DNA of 5,957 bases from an uncultured Lentisphaeria bacterium (GCA_913042885.1 CAJWLW010000300.1:1-5957), one strand, 5' to 3'. Shown: positions 1 through 5,957, counted from the stretch's first letter. Notes: generated by a model from the sequence alone, not told the origin. Numbers and translations are program-made.

Positions 1-34
1 AAGCGCAGGGCAGACGCCCTGCGCTTCTTTTTTT
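1..34 (+). terminator. Intrinsic terminator of an upstream gene outside the window
   Basis: Bases 1-11 (AAGCGCAGGGC) pair perfectly with 16-26 (GCCCTGCGCTT) around a four-base loop, AGAC. A C and seven T (28-34) follow. A GC-rich 11-bp stem with a U tract is a textbook Rho-independent terminator for plus-strand transcription. It should insulate the gene at 205 from whatever lies to the left. The stem begins at the first base of the window, so it may extend further left. Confidence 0.92.
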
Positions 35-68
35 GTTCGCTTCATTCCACACACTTGCGGCGTTTACG

Positions 69-80
69 GAATTCGAATTC
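69..80. repeat. 12-bp perfect palindrome in the leader of the beta-propeller gene
   Basis: GAATTCGAATTC is self-complementary over 12 bases, as two abutting six-base palindromes. It lies about 125 bases before the ATG at 205, between the upstream terminator and the gene, where an operator could sit. No regulator family is recognised from it. A chance palindrome of this length is possible. Confidence 0.3.
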
Positions 81-149
81 ATCGTGGACCAGCTATCGAC
101 TGAGTGATCGTCCCGCATACAGGTCCCCCGCCTCGCTGCTCGCTTCTTC

Positions 150-166
150 ATCCATTTGTAATGGAT
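150..166. promoter_or_regulatory. 17-bp inverted repeat, possible operator
   Basis: ATCCATT (150-156) and AATGGAT (160-166) are exact reverse complements separated by TGT. The repeat ends 38 bases before the ATG at 205. It contains TGTAAT (157-162), which matches five of six bases of a sigma-70 -10 box, but I find no good -35 partner at 16-18 bases. A repressor site over a promoter or a small leader hairpin would both fit. The rest of 35-204 holds no gene I can support. Confidence 0.35.
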
Positions 167-204
167 CTGTGATGACATGAGCTTTGGAGCTACAGTACGG
201 GACA

Positions 205-1464
205 ATGTCGAGTAACACCCATATCCGTTCCCTGTTTGCAGCGGTTGCCGTATTTGTCGGTATCCACTGCTCGGCCGATGACTGGCCGCAATACCAGGGG
301 CTGAACCGCGATGGCCGTAGCGCCGAGACCGGCCTGGCCCGTTCGTGGCCAGCGGACGGGCCACCCGAGCTGTGGCAGCAACCTGTCGGGCCGGGCTACG
401 GTGGTGCCGCCGTGCGCGACGGCGAGGTCTACCTCCTGGACCGCGTCGATGGTGAAGATGTGCTGCGTTGCTTCGGGCTCGTCGACGGCGAGGAAAAATG
501 GCGCTGGGCCAACGCTGTCCCGGGGCGCCTCAGCCCTGCGGGTTCACGGGTCGCTCCCACCGTTGGCCTGGAGCGGATTTATGCGCTCGGCGGCTTCGGC
601 CACCTCTACTGCATCGATCGCAAGACGCACGATGCCGTCTGGACCGTTGATCTGGGCAAGCAGTTCGAGGCCGGTCCGCCTGATTTTGGATGGTCGGTTG
701 CTCCACTGTTGCACGACGACTACGTGATCGTGACGCCGACGTCGGGCAGGGCAGGGCTGGCGGCATTGAACGCCGCTACCGGTGAAGTGGTGTGGACGAC
801 ACCGGCGATCGGCGGCCCGGGCTATAACGCACCGCTTCTATGGACGGGGCAGACACCGCCGGTCATTGTGTACTTGAGCAACACGACACTCGTGGCCGTC
901 AACCCGGAAGACGGTGTCATAGCCTGGGAGTTCAGCTATGGCTGCAGCTATCCGATCCCGCCACCGACAGTGATCAGCGACAGGCGCCTTTTCGTGACCG
1001 GCGGCTACGGGGCCGGTTCCGTCATGCTCGAGGTCACAACCGACGGTGATGGGCCGTCGATTTCCGAGGTTTTCCGGCTCAACGGCAAGGGAGGGCAGAT
1101 GCATTCGGCGATCCTGCACGAGGGCTACCTGTACGCCAACTTCAACACCAACGAAAACGAACGCAACCCGGAAGGCCTCGTCTGTCTCGACATGGCGGGC
1201 GGCTTCAAGTGGAAGACGTGCGAGAGCCCCGCATTCGAAAGGGGTGCGCTGCTGCTGGCCGACAATCTTATCTATGCCCTCGACGGCGACACCGGCGAGT
1301 TGCGGTTGATCGAGCCGTCACCGGCGGGGTACAAGGAGTTGGCGCGTGCCAAGGTGCTGGAGGCACCCGGCAAAGAAGTCTGGGCGCCAATGGCGCTGAG
1401 CGACGGGCGCTTGCTCGTGCGCGATCACGCGCAGCTTAAATGCCTCGATGTGCGGGCACGTTGA
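205..1464 (+). CDS. Exported PQQ-like (BamB-type) beta-propeller repeat protein
   Basis: Predicted to be a periplasmic or exported propeller protein, likely a binding or scaffold protein rather than an enzyme. Numbered from the ATG at 205 (419 aa), residues 1-24 form a signal peptide: HIR, a hydrophobic core LFAAVAVFVGI, and a likely cleavage after CSA before DDWPQ. The C at 22 is preceded by GIH, a poor lipobox. After the DDWPQYQGLNRDG opening come blade-like repeats ending in a GxxxW pattern near 93-101, 134-147, 185-198, 229-241, 325-336 and 356-367 (for example LAALNAATGEVVW). At 419 aa it is shorter than true PQQ alcohol dehydrogenases (about 550-600 aa), and it has no adjacent cysteine pair, so cofactor binding is not implied. 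A TTG at 184 is an alternative start, but it would put seven residues (MELQYGT) before the signal. Neither start has a well-placed ribosome site. The rhamnose mutarotase follows after 27 bases, so the two are probably co-transcribed. Confidence 0.88.
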   Translation: MSSNTHIRSLFAAVAVFVGIHCSADDWPQYQGLNRDGRSAETGLARSWPADGPPELWQQPVGPGYGGAAVRDGEVYLLDRVDGEDVLRCFGLVDGEEKWRWANAVPGRLSPAGSRVAPTVGLERIYALGGFGHLYCIDRKTHDAVWTVDLGKQFEAGPPDFGWSVAPLLHDDYVIVTPTSGRAGLAALNAATGEVVWTTPAIGGPGYNAPLLWTGQTPPVIVYLSNTTLVAVNPEDGVIAWEFSYGCSYPIPPPTVISDRRLFVTGGYGAGSVMLEVTTDGDGPSISEVFRLNGKGGQMHSAILHEGYLYANFNTNENERNPEGLVCLDMAGGFKWKTCESPAFERGALLLADNLIYALDGDTGELRLIEPSPAGYKELARAKVLEAPGKEVWAPMALSDGRLLVRDHAQLKCLDVRAR

Positions 1465-1491
1465 CCAAATAGTTGTAACCTGGGACACCTC

Positions 1492-1815
1492 ATGAAACGC
1501 TACAGCTTCGTGCTCAAGGTCAAGAAAGAAAGAATCGCGGAGTACAAAGAGACGCACCGTGAGGTATGGCCGGAGATGCTCGAAGCGTTGAAGCGCAACG
1601 GCATACACAATCACTCGTTGTTCCTGCGCGAGGACGGGCTGCTGTTCGGCTATATGGAGACGTCGGTGGAGCCGCGGGCGGCGATGGCCGGGATGCACGA
1701 GGAAGTAATTAACGTGCGGTGGCAGCAGTACATGGCGCCGTTCTTCGAGAGCGTATCGGGTGAGCGCCCCGACGACATGCTGGTCGAGCTCGAGGAAGTG
1801 TTTCACATGGCTTGA
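1492..1815 (+). CDS. rhaM: L-rhamnose mutarotase (RhaM/YiiL family, DUF718)
   Basis: Interconverts the alpha and beta anomers of L-rhamnose, or possibly of a related 6-deoxy sugar such as L-fucose, in the cytoplasm. The 107-aa length matches the family (E. coli RhaM is 104 aa) and the fold is a small dimeric alpha/beta barrel. The active-site pair falls at the same numbers as in E. coli, Y18 and H22 in EYKETH. The following VWPEM, the N40 region, RWQQYM (76-81) and the terminal LEEVFHM are also family hallmarks. E. coli has two adjacent tryptophans in the RWWKYM stretch; here the second is Q78. GGGA at 1482-1485 sits six bases before the ATG as a modest ribosome site. It follows the propeller gene by 27 bases and faces the oxidoreductase gene convergently. 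Family assignment is firm; the exact sugar is not, because no rhamnose isomerase, kinase or dehydrogenase is in the window. Confidence 0.95.
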   Translation: MKRYSFVLKVKKERIAEYKETHREVWPEMLEALKRNGIHNHSLFLREDGLLFGYMETSVEPRAAMAGMHEEVINVRWQQYMAPFFESVSGERPDDMLVELEEVFHMA

Positions 1816-1859
1816 TGCGTCGCCTGCCAAACAGATCTGTGCGGCCGTTCAGCCTTCGA

Positions 1860-1896
1860 CGGTCGCAGGAAGTCGCCGCGACCGCGTGATTCGCGG
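1860..1896. terminator. Overlapping GC hairpins in the convergent spacer, possible weak terminator
   Basis: Within the 111-base spacer (1816-1926) two mutually exclusive stems are visible. CGGTCGC (1860-1866) pairs with GCGACCG (1878-1884) across an 11-base loop. CCGCG (1882-1886) pairs with CGCGG (1892-1896) across TGATT. The second is followed only by CCTTTAAG, a poor U tract, and no T run serves the minus strand. The position between two converging stop codons suits termination, but the signal is weak and Rho may do the work. Nothing else is seen in this spacer. Confidence 0.35.
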
Positions 1897-1926
1897 CCTT
1901 TAAGCAAAAGCTGCCATTATGCCGTT

Positions 1927-3252
1927 CTACTTTCCCTCGCGCCACAGATCGTAGAGGAATGAGTCCGGGATCTTGATCTTGTCGAAGGTGATGGCTTCGT
2001 CCTCAGCGATGTCGGCAAGCAATTCGGCACCGGCAGTGAGACCTATGGGCACGAGATTTTCAGCCGCTGCCACGGCTGTGCGCTCGATCAGGCCGTAACT
2101 GGCGAAACCGCCTTCGCCGTCGAGAATGTCACCGGCTGCGAGCGGCTTCTTGGCGTGGGTGACGACGTCCGAAGTCTTGGTCATCGCGGTTCCGGAGCCC
2201 AGGCCGGTGACCATCATGCGGACAACGGACAGCGGCATCTCGTGGCCGATCAGGTGGTACGGACGATAGATCAGGGTGTATCGACTGCGCTCGCCGATGT
2301 GCGCACCGATGATCATGCCGTAGGATGCCAGCGACTCGATGCAGTATTGCGACGGCGCCTCGATCACCGCGAACAGGCCGCCGCGCAGGTTGCGCTCGAC
2401 CTCGTTCTCGTTCTCGTCGATCGAGCTGATCGCCTCGACGACGCCCTCCCGGCTGAGGATACCGCCCTTCTCCTGTGAGCACAGCACGTTCGGCAGGTCG
2501 CGCAGATCGACAGAGGCGAAGTGCAGCCCACGGACGTCCGGCACCAGGCCGGTGGCGTTGGACAGTGCGGTCATTTCGATGCAGTGCTTGGTGCCGTCGA
2601 GGAAGGAGCCGAACATCTGGGCGTTGTAGTCGTCGCCGGTGAAACCGTATTTCTCCGCGACGTCGTCCGGATTGTACTTGCGAAAGGCCGGCAGGAAACG
2701 TGTGCCCTTGCCGGCCGCAACTACTCTGAAGCCGAGGGTGCGCGCCCAGTCCCACAACTCGTAGGCAACGGCCGGCTCATCGCCAAAGGCCATGCTGTAC
2801 ATGACCCCGGCGGCATCGGCTTTCTTCTTCAACACGTGGCCGATCACGACGTCTGCCTCGACTGTCACCATGACGACGTGCTTGTTCGCCTCGATAGCCT
2901 TGTGGGCGTGCAGCGTGCCGGCCTCGACATTGCCGGTTGCCTCGATGACGACGTCGATGTCGCTGGTGACCAGTGCGTCGATACTCGAGGTCAGCGCCGG
3001 TGTATCGGCGCGGATGGCGTCGTTGATCTCGCCGTCGCTGCTGCATTCCCGGATCGCCTCGACATCGATGCCGCCGAGCCGCAACGCGTTGCGGCCGCGC
3101 TCGGGATCGAGCTCGCCGACGACGGCGGCACGTATGCCGGTCATCCGGCAGATCTGCGAGATGATCTGGGTACCGAATGTGCCGGCGCCGATGACCGCGA
3201 CGCGAATCGGTCGCCCGTCCGCTTCGCGTGCCTGCAATGCATGGTACATCAT
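1927..3252 (-). CDS. NAD(P)-dependent oxidoreductase, homoserine-dehydrogenase-like/DRL family with SAF-like C-terminus (COG4091 type)
   Basis: Predicted cytoplasmic dehydrogenase or reductoisomerase of unknown substrate. Residues 17-30 (RVAVIGAGTFGTQI) are a Rossmann GxGxxG nucleotide site, with acidic E47/D49 after the second strand. EATG at 104-107 and the HKAIEANKHVVMVTVE region (117-132) match homoserine-dehydrogenase-like proteins. The middle carries GDEPA (157-161), GKGT (181-184), NPDD (194-197), DGTK (219-222) and YRPYHLIGHE (329-338), which I associate with the catalytic domain of DRL, the DXP-reductoisomerase-like protein first described in Brucella. Residues 367-425 resemble a SAF domain. 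The length of 441 aa is about that of DRL. Most homologues are annotated only as predicted homoserine dehydrogenase or, misleadingly, FlgA. The start is the first of two ATGs, with GAGGA (3262-3266) nine bases upstream. It is co-transcribed with the lactonase-like gene 13 bases before it, so a catabolic role is more likely than isoprenoid synthesis (inference). Confidence 0.88.
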   Translation of the reverse strand: MMYHALQAREADGRPIRVAVIGAGTFGTQIISQICRMTGIRAAVVGELDPERGRNALRLGGIDVEAIRECSSDGEINDAIRADTPALTSSIDALVTSDIDVVIEATGNVEAGTLHAHKAIEANKHVVMVTVEADVVIGHVLKKKADAAGVMYSMAFGDEPAVAYELWDWARTLGFRVVAAGKGTRFLPAFRKYNPDDVAEKYGFTGDDYNAQMFGSFLDGTKHCIEMTALSNATGLVPDVRGLHFASVDLRDLPNVLCSQEKGGILSREGVVEAISSIDENENEVERNLRGGLFAVIEAPSQYCIESLASYGMIIGAHIGERSRYTLIYRPYHLIGHEMPLSVVRMMVTGLGSGTAMTKTSDVVTHAKKPLAAGDILDGEGGFASYGLIERTAVAAAENLVPIGLTAGAELLADIAEDEAITFDKIKIPDSFLYDLWREGK

Positions 3253-3261
3253 GGGAACACG

Positions 3262-3266
3262 TCCTC
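3262..3266 (-). promoter_or_regulatory. Ribosome binding site of the oxidoreductase, overlapping the upstream stop codon
   Basis: On the minus strand GAGGA lies nine bases before ATG 3252, and its first base is the last base of the TAG stop of the amidohydrolase gene. This favours ATG 3252 over the adjacent ATG at 3249 and suggests coupled translation of the two genes. Confidence 0.6.
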
Positions 3267-4114
3267 TATATTCGATAGAACTTTTGGGCGTTGTCGCGGT
3301 ACAGCTTTTTCAGTTCCTCATCACTGCAGCCGGCGACGGCCCAGTCGAGGGTTTCGATGAAGCGCGGGTACGTCGTTGCGAGGGAGGCGACGAACCAGTC
3401 GCCGCCGTACACGACGCGATCGAAGCCGAAGCACTCGATGACGTGGTCGAAGTACGGCCGCAGATCGTCGCGGGTCCAGTTTTCCATGTCGGCTTCGGTT
3501 GTCATGCCGGAGATCTTGCACATGACGTTCGGCAGGGCCGCCAGGTCCTTGAGGTCCGATTTCCACGGCTCGAGCAGGCCGTCCTTGATGCCGGGCTTGC
3601 CGATGTGATCGAGGATGAATTGCACGTCCGGGCACTGCTGGACCATTTTCACGACATTCGCCAGGTGTCGGTGGTAGATGCAGATATCGAAAGGTATTCC
3701 GAAGTCCGGCAATTGCCGGACGCCTTCGATGAAGGAGGTGCTGAGGCAGAAGTCGACGTCTTCGTCCTGGAGCAGGCGGCGGACGCCTTTGATCAGGGGA
3801 TTGTTTGCCAGGTTCTCGAGCTCCGGGCGGATCGCCGCACCCTGTTCGAGGGGTGCTTGCGCGATCATGCCCTTGAGGCGTGGCTCGGTAGCGGCGACTT
3901 CACAGACGAAGTCGATTTCCTCCTGACGATCGTCGACGTTGGGGTCCACTTCCATGAATACCATGGCTTCAACCTCGACGTCGCCGCAGGCTTCGCGATA
4001 GTCGTCGATCGTGAATGGCCTGTTCAGGGCCGGCGCGCTGTTGATCCACGGATACGAGATGCGGGACGGGTCGCTCAGGTGCAGATGCGTGTCGATAATA
4101 GGAAAATCAGGCAT
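3266..4114 (-). CDS. COG3618-type amidohydrolase, sugar-lactonase-like (L-fuconolactonase / L-rhamnonolactonase relatives)
   Basis: A cytoplasmic TIM-barrel hydrolase of the amidohydrolase_2 group, whose characterised members open sugar lactones and 2-pyrone-4,6-dicarboxylate. The 282-aa length is typical. Motifs run in the expected order: IDTHLHL with H10 and H12 after strand one, the aromatic SYPW (20-23), GVRRLLQ (110-116), a mid-barrel YHRH (147-150), LDHIGKP (168-174) with H170, MCKISGM (198-204), and YGGDWFVA (236-243) with catalytic D239. The AQKFYRI ending is also typical. The start at 4114 is preceded nine bases upstream by AAGAAGG, a fair ribosome site. It lies 13 bases before the DRL-like oxidoreductase in a clear operon. 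A lactonase role fits the sugar mutarotase nearby. The fold and family are firm; the substrate (L-fucono-, L-rhamnono- or another lactone) is inferred, and other amidohydrolase_2 reactions cannot be excluded. Confidence 0.88.
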   Translation of the reverse strand: MPDFPIIDTHLHLSDPSRISYPWINSAPALNRPFTIDDYREACGDVEVEAMVFMEVDPNVDDRQEEIDFVCEVAATEPRLKGMIAQAPLEQGAAIRPELENLANNPLIKGVRRLLQDEDVDFCLSTSFIEGVRQLPDFGIPFDICIYHRHLANVVKMVQQCPDVQFILDHIGKPGIKDGLLEPWKSDLKDLAALPNVMCKISGMTTEADMENWTRDDLRPYFDHVIECFGFDRVVYGGDWFVASLATTYPRFIETLDWAVAGCSDEELKKLYRDNAQKFYRI

Positions 4115-4230
4115 GATCAGAGGCCTTCTTTGCAGGGTGGAAAATCAGTGGCCGTACGATATGGCGAGCAGTGGGTGAAAACAAGGAGTGGATAGACGTG
4201 TCGAAGTAAAAAGACGTGCGGCTAACCGGC

Positions 4231-4251
4231 CTGTCAAATTCAATTTGAGAG
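4231..4251 (-). promoter_or_regulatory. AT-rich palindromic operator overlapping a consensus -35 box
   Basis: TCAAATTCAATTTGA (4234-4248) is a perfect 15-base inverted repeat centred on C4241. Two more flanking pairs match after one mismatch, giving arms 4231-4240 and 4242-4251 with nine of ten positions paired. Read on the minus strand, TTGACA occupies 4237-4232, a perfect sigma-70 -35 hexamer, partly inside the palindrome. No good -10 lies at 16-18 bases (TCTTTT at 17). The site is about 120 bases before the amidohydrolase start, so it plausibly controls the amidohydrolase-oxidoreductase pair. The cognate regulator is not identifiable here. Confidence 0.5.
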
Positions 4252-4255
4252 AACT

Positions 4256-4369
4256 CTAATCACAAGCCACCGCCGTGATCCGCACCTCCGTCACAAACTG
4301 CAGTTCTACCGGTCCGAGCAGTCCCGAAACGGTCTGACCTTCGAACACATACGTGGACGGTGTGTTCAT
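4256..4369 (-). other. Short protein-like reading frame (37 codons) between the M24 and amidohydrolase genes
   Basis: From ATG 4369 to TAG 4256-4258 the minus strand reads MNTPSTYVFEGQ... and ends ...TEVRITAVACD. Alternating hydrophobic residues make it look more like a beta-strand protein end than random sequence. It lies in the same frame as the M24 gene and is open back to that gene's TGA, 48 codons in all. There is no ribosome site before the ATG. The ending faintly recalls the last strand of RidA/YjgF proteins, but that is weak and there is no room for the rest of such a gene. It could be a gene remnant, a real small protein or chance. The remaining gap (4115-4230 and 4370-4402) shows nothing beyond the amidohydrolase ribosome site and a run of seven T on the minus strand (4390-4396). 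Confidence 0.2.
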
Positions 4370-4402
4370 GTCGACCGGCTTGGTCTTATAAAAAAATGTT
4401 AT

Positions 4403-5647
4403 TCATCCACGTACGTATACAGTGCTGCGATCGTGAGGGATAAGCTGCTCGCAGCCAGTGGCGGTGACCAGCATGGTTTGTTCGTACTGCGTCGAGCCGT
4501 GGCCGGACTGGAGGATGCCGACCTCGAGGTTGACTACCATGTTCTCCTCGAGCGGTATGTCCGAGGGCAGATCGATGCAATCGTCCTTGATCCGCAGGCC
4601 GTTATCGGGGACGATGATCGGGTAATCACGAATCTCCAGACCCACTCCGTGGCCATGGGGAAACTCCGTGATACCTTTTTCCGCTAAAGATGCGTGCATG
4701 GCGTTGGCCACGCTCGACGACTTGGCGCCGGGCCGCATAGTTTCTACTGCCGCATCCTGACAATCACAAAGAGCCTGATACTCCTGCGTCACGTCGGCGG
4801 ACACTGCGCCTATACACAACGTCAGGCCGGTGTCCGAGAAGTACCCGTTGTAAATAACACCGAAATCGATGAAGTGATAGGAGCCTTCCTCGAACGTGTA
4901 TGGGGCGCGCGTGGCGATACCGTTGCCACGGATGCTGTAGGCGTAATGATCGAAATCTGCACCGTGTGCCGAGATCCGTTCGCGATAGGACTGGGCGATC
5001 TCTGCGATGTCAACGCCGGGTTTGGCCAGGTCCAGCACCGCCATGCCGGCGTCTTCGCTGATCTGCGCGGCGGTCCGCAGCAGGTCGATCTCCTCTTCCG
5101 ACTTGACCATGCGAATGATCCGCAGAAGATTCGTGCAGTCCTTGAATTGGGCGTTCGGCAATTGGCGGCGGAGCTCTTCGTTCGCTTCCGGACGCAGGTT
5201 TGTCATCTCGATGCCGATGCAACCGTCCGTCAAGCCATTGGTCTTCAACCAGGCGACCAGCGCGTCGGTGGCGGATTCCTTGCCAACCGACACCCGCAGA
5301 CTTTCATACAGCCGCTGATCGAATTCGAACCGTGAGCCGGCGCCGGCAGAGAGGTCGGAGGAGGAGGAGCCACCGAAAGTGCACAGGTCGTCGACCCAGA
5401 CATCCGCCGCGTTGACCGCCATGATCGGATCGAGCACCAGGCAGGATCTGCCGCTGACGGAGCAACCGCCGTACATCGCCCCGAGTTGATCGGAAGCACC
5501 GGGAGACATCATGTAGTCCTTGAACAGCGGATCGATCCAGCAGGTGTAGTCAGTGAAGTAGGTGACATTGACCGCTGACGTTGCGATCAATGCGTCGACA
5601 CCGCAGTCGTCCATCCATTGCAGGGCACGGGCTTTGTTGAAATACAT
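4403..5647 (-). CDS. M24-family metallohydrolase (Xaa-Pro peptidase/creatinase fold), atypical active site
   Basis: A cytoplasmic pita-bread-fold hydrolase of 414 aa with no signal peptide. Residues 1 to about 140 form the creatinase-type N-terminal domain (opening MYFNKARALQWMDDCGVDAL). The linker IRMVKSEEEIDLLRTAA (178-194) is a family hallmark, and the C-terminal catalytic domain follows. All five dinuclear metal ligands are visible: D261 (FIDFG), D272 (FSDTG), H333 (HGHGVG), E375 (NLEVG) and E389 (QYEQT). The accessory histidines of aminopeptidase P and prolidase are not: R247 and R340 stand where H243 and H361 of E. coli PepP would align, F329 lies at the H350 position, and the DxTRT motif reads DTGLT. 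Substrate is therefore uncertain; the fold also includes ectoine hydrolase, creatinase and the DMSP lyase DddP. The start at 5647 has CTGGAG with seven bases of spacing. A 288-base gap separates it from the lactonase gene on the same strand, so co-transcription is possible but not assured. Confidence 0.9.
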   Translation of the reverse strand: MYFNKARALQWMDDCGVDALIATSAVNVTYFTDYTCWIDPLFKDYMMSPGASDQLGAMYGGCSVSGRSCLVLDPIMAVNAADVWVDDLCTFGGSSSSDLSAGAGSRFEFDQRLYESLRVSVGKESATDALVAWLKTNGLTDGCIGIEMTNLRPEANEELRRQLPNAQFKDCTNLLRIIRMVKSEEEIDLLRTAAQISEDAGMAVLDLAKPGVDIAEIAQSYRERISAHGADFDHYAYSIRGNGIATRAPYTFEEGSYHFIDFGVIYNGYFSDTGLTLCIGAVSADVTQEYQALCDCQDAAVETMRPGAKSSSVANAMHASLAEKGITEFPHGHGVGLEIRDYPIIVPDNGLRIKDDCIDLPSDIPLEENMVVNLEVGILQSGHGSTQYEQTMLVTATGCEQLIPHDRSTVYVRG

Positions 5648-5681
5648 GCAGTCACTCCAGGGGCTGTTTCTTCAGTAGCTC

Positions 5682-5709
5682 ACCGTACCCTGCAAAGTGT
5701 CGGCGTCAA
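5682..5709 (-). promoter_or_regulatory. Candidate sigma-70 promoter of the M24 gene
   Basis: On the minus strand TTGACG (5709-5704) is followed after 16 bases by TACGGT (5687-5682), giving a start near 5675 and a leader of about 28 bases before ATG 5647. The -35 matches five of six consensus bases and the -10 only three. An alternative pair, GTGACC (5739-5734) and TACTAT (5717-5712), matches four and four with the same spacing. One of the two is likely; I cannot choose firmly. Confidence 0.4.
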
Positions 5710-5957
5710 GAATAGTATCGCCCTAGCAGCGCCGGTCACGAGGTCATTTTTGATAGGCCTGGCCGAAGTCCCCGATTCTTTTTGAGGTTCGAAGCTGTGA
5801 TCGACTCTATCACGTTGCTGGATCGTCCTGCCGGCGTGATTGTGCTCTTGGCGCTCACGCGTTACTTTGACTGCCACTCACGACGGGATTTCCATTGCCT
5901 GACCACTTCCCACACTCAACACGTCACCAAGCGCGCGGCGCGACGCTCGCTACTTAA
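5710..5957. other. Right-end region with no supported gene
   Basis: No coding region is convincing here. A plus-strand frame from GTG 5797 (VIDSITLLDRPAG...) stays open to the window edge but has no recognisable domain and no clear ribosome site. A 65-codon minus-strand frame (5680-5877) overlaps the M24 promoter area and looks like chance. GTGAT (5797-5801) and ATCAC (5809-5813) form a small inverted repeat about 150 bases before the M24 start; its half-sites are too far apart for a CRP site. Confidence 0.4.

Noticed and set aside
205..1464. True PQQ-dependent dehydrogenase
   Set aside because: The protein is about 150 residues too short and lacks the adjacent cysteine pair. Only generic propeller repeats are visible.
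1318..1830. 170-codon minus-strand frame over the end of the propeller gene and the mutarotase gene
   Set aside because: It lies antisense to the well-supported mutarotase with its conserved Y18/H22 and to the propeller gene's end. It has no domain of its own.
2792..4195. 467-codon plus-strand reading frame spanning the amidohydrolase and oxidoreductase genes
   Set aside because: It is wholly antisense to two genes with clear domains and motifs. Its translation is low-complexity in character with no recognisable fold, as expected from GC-rich antisense frames. The same applies to 2521-3360 and 2155-2478 on the plus strand.
4385..4405. Run of seven T after the M24 stop as an intrinsic terminator
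   Set aside because: There is no stable hairpin just before it; only the short self-complementary GTATAC and ACGTACGT stretches are present, and they cannot form a proper stem and loop.
4694..5335. 213-codon plus-strand frame inside the M24 gene
   Set aside because: It is antisense to the M24 catalytic region that carries the metal ligands, and has no recognisable protein family.
5796..5814. CRP-like site TGTGA...TCAC upstream of the M24 gene
   Set aside because: The half-sites are separated by nine bases rather than the six required, and the second half lacks the final A.

Overview
This is a GC-rich stretch of Gram-negative, probably proteobacterial, chromosome. The lineage is an inference from codon and base use, a Sec-type signal peptide and the gene families present; there is no phylogenetic marker. 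I see five convincing protein genes in two convergent groups. There are no RNA genes, CRISPR arrays, insertion sequences or transposases.

Layout. A strong intrinsic terminator (1-34) ends an unseen gene to the left. A leader of about 170 bases with operator-like palindromes follows. Then come two plus-strand genes 27 bases apart: an exported PQQ-like beta-propeller protein (205-1464) and an L-rhamnose mutarotase (1492-1815). A 111-base convergent spacer with small GC hairpins separates them from the minus-strand group. Read in the direction of transcription, that group is an M24-family metallohydrolase (5647 to 4403), a 288-base gap, a COG3618-type amidohydrolase/lactonase (4114 to 3266) and, 13 bases on, a homoserine-dehydrogenase-like/DRL oxidoreductase with a SAF-like C-terminus (3252 to 1927). 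The gap holds an AT-rich palindrome over a consensus -35 box and a short protein-like reading frame. The rightmost 310 bases hold the probable M24 promoter and no gene I can support.

How the genes may work together (inference). A mutarotase, a sugar-lactonase-family hydrolase and an NAD(P) oxidoreductase related to DXP-reductoisomerase-like enzymes fit catabolism of a deoxy-sugar, sugar acid or related lactone. The cytoplasmic M24 enzyme keeps all five metal ligands but lacks the usual substrate-side histidines, so its substrate may not be a proline peptide. No transporter, sugar dehydrogenase, dehydratase, aldolase or regulator lies in the window, so the pathway is incomplete here and its substrate unproven. 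The most interesting items are the lactonase/DRL gene pair with its operator-like palindrome and the atypical M24 enzyme.
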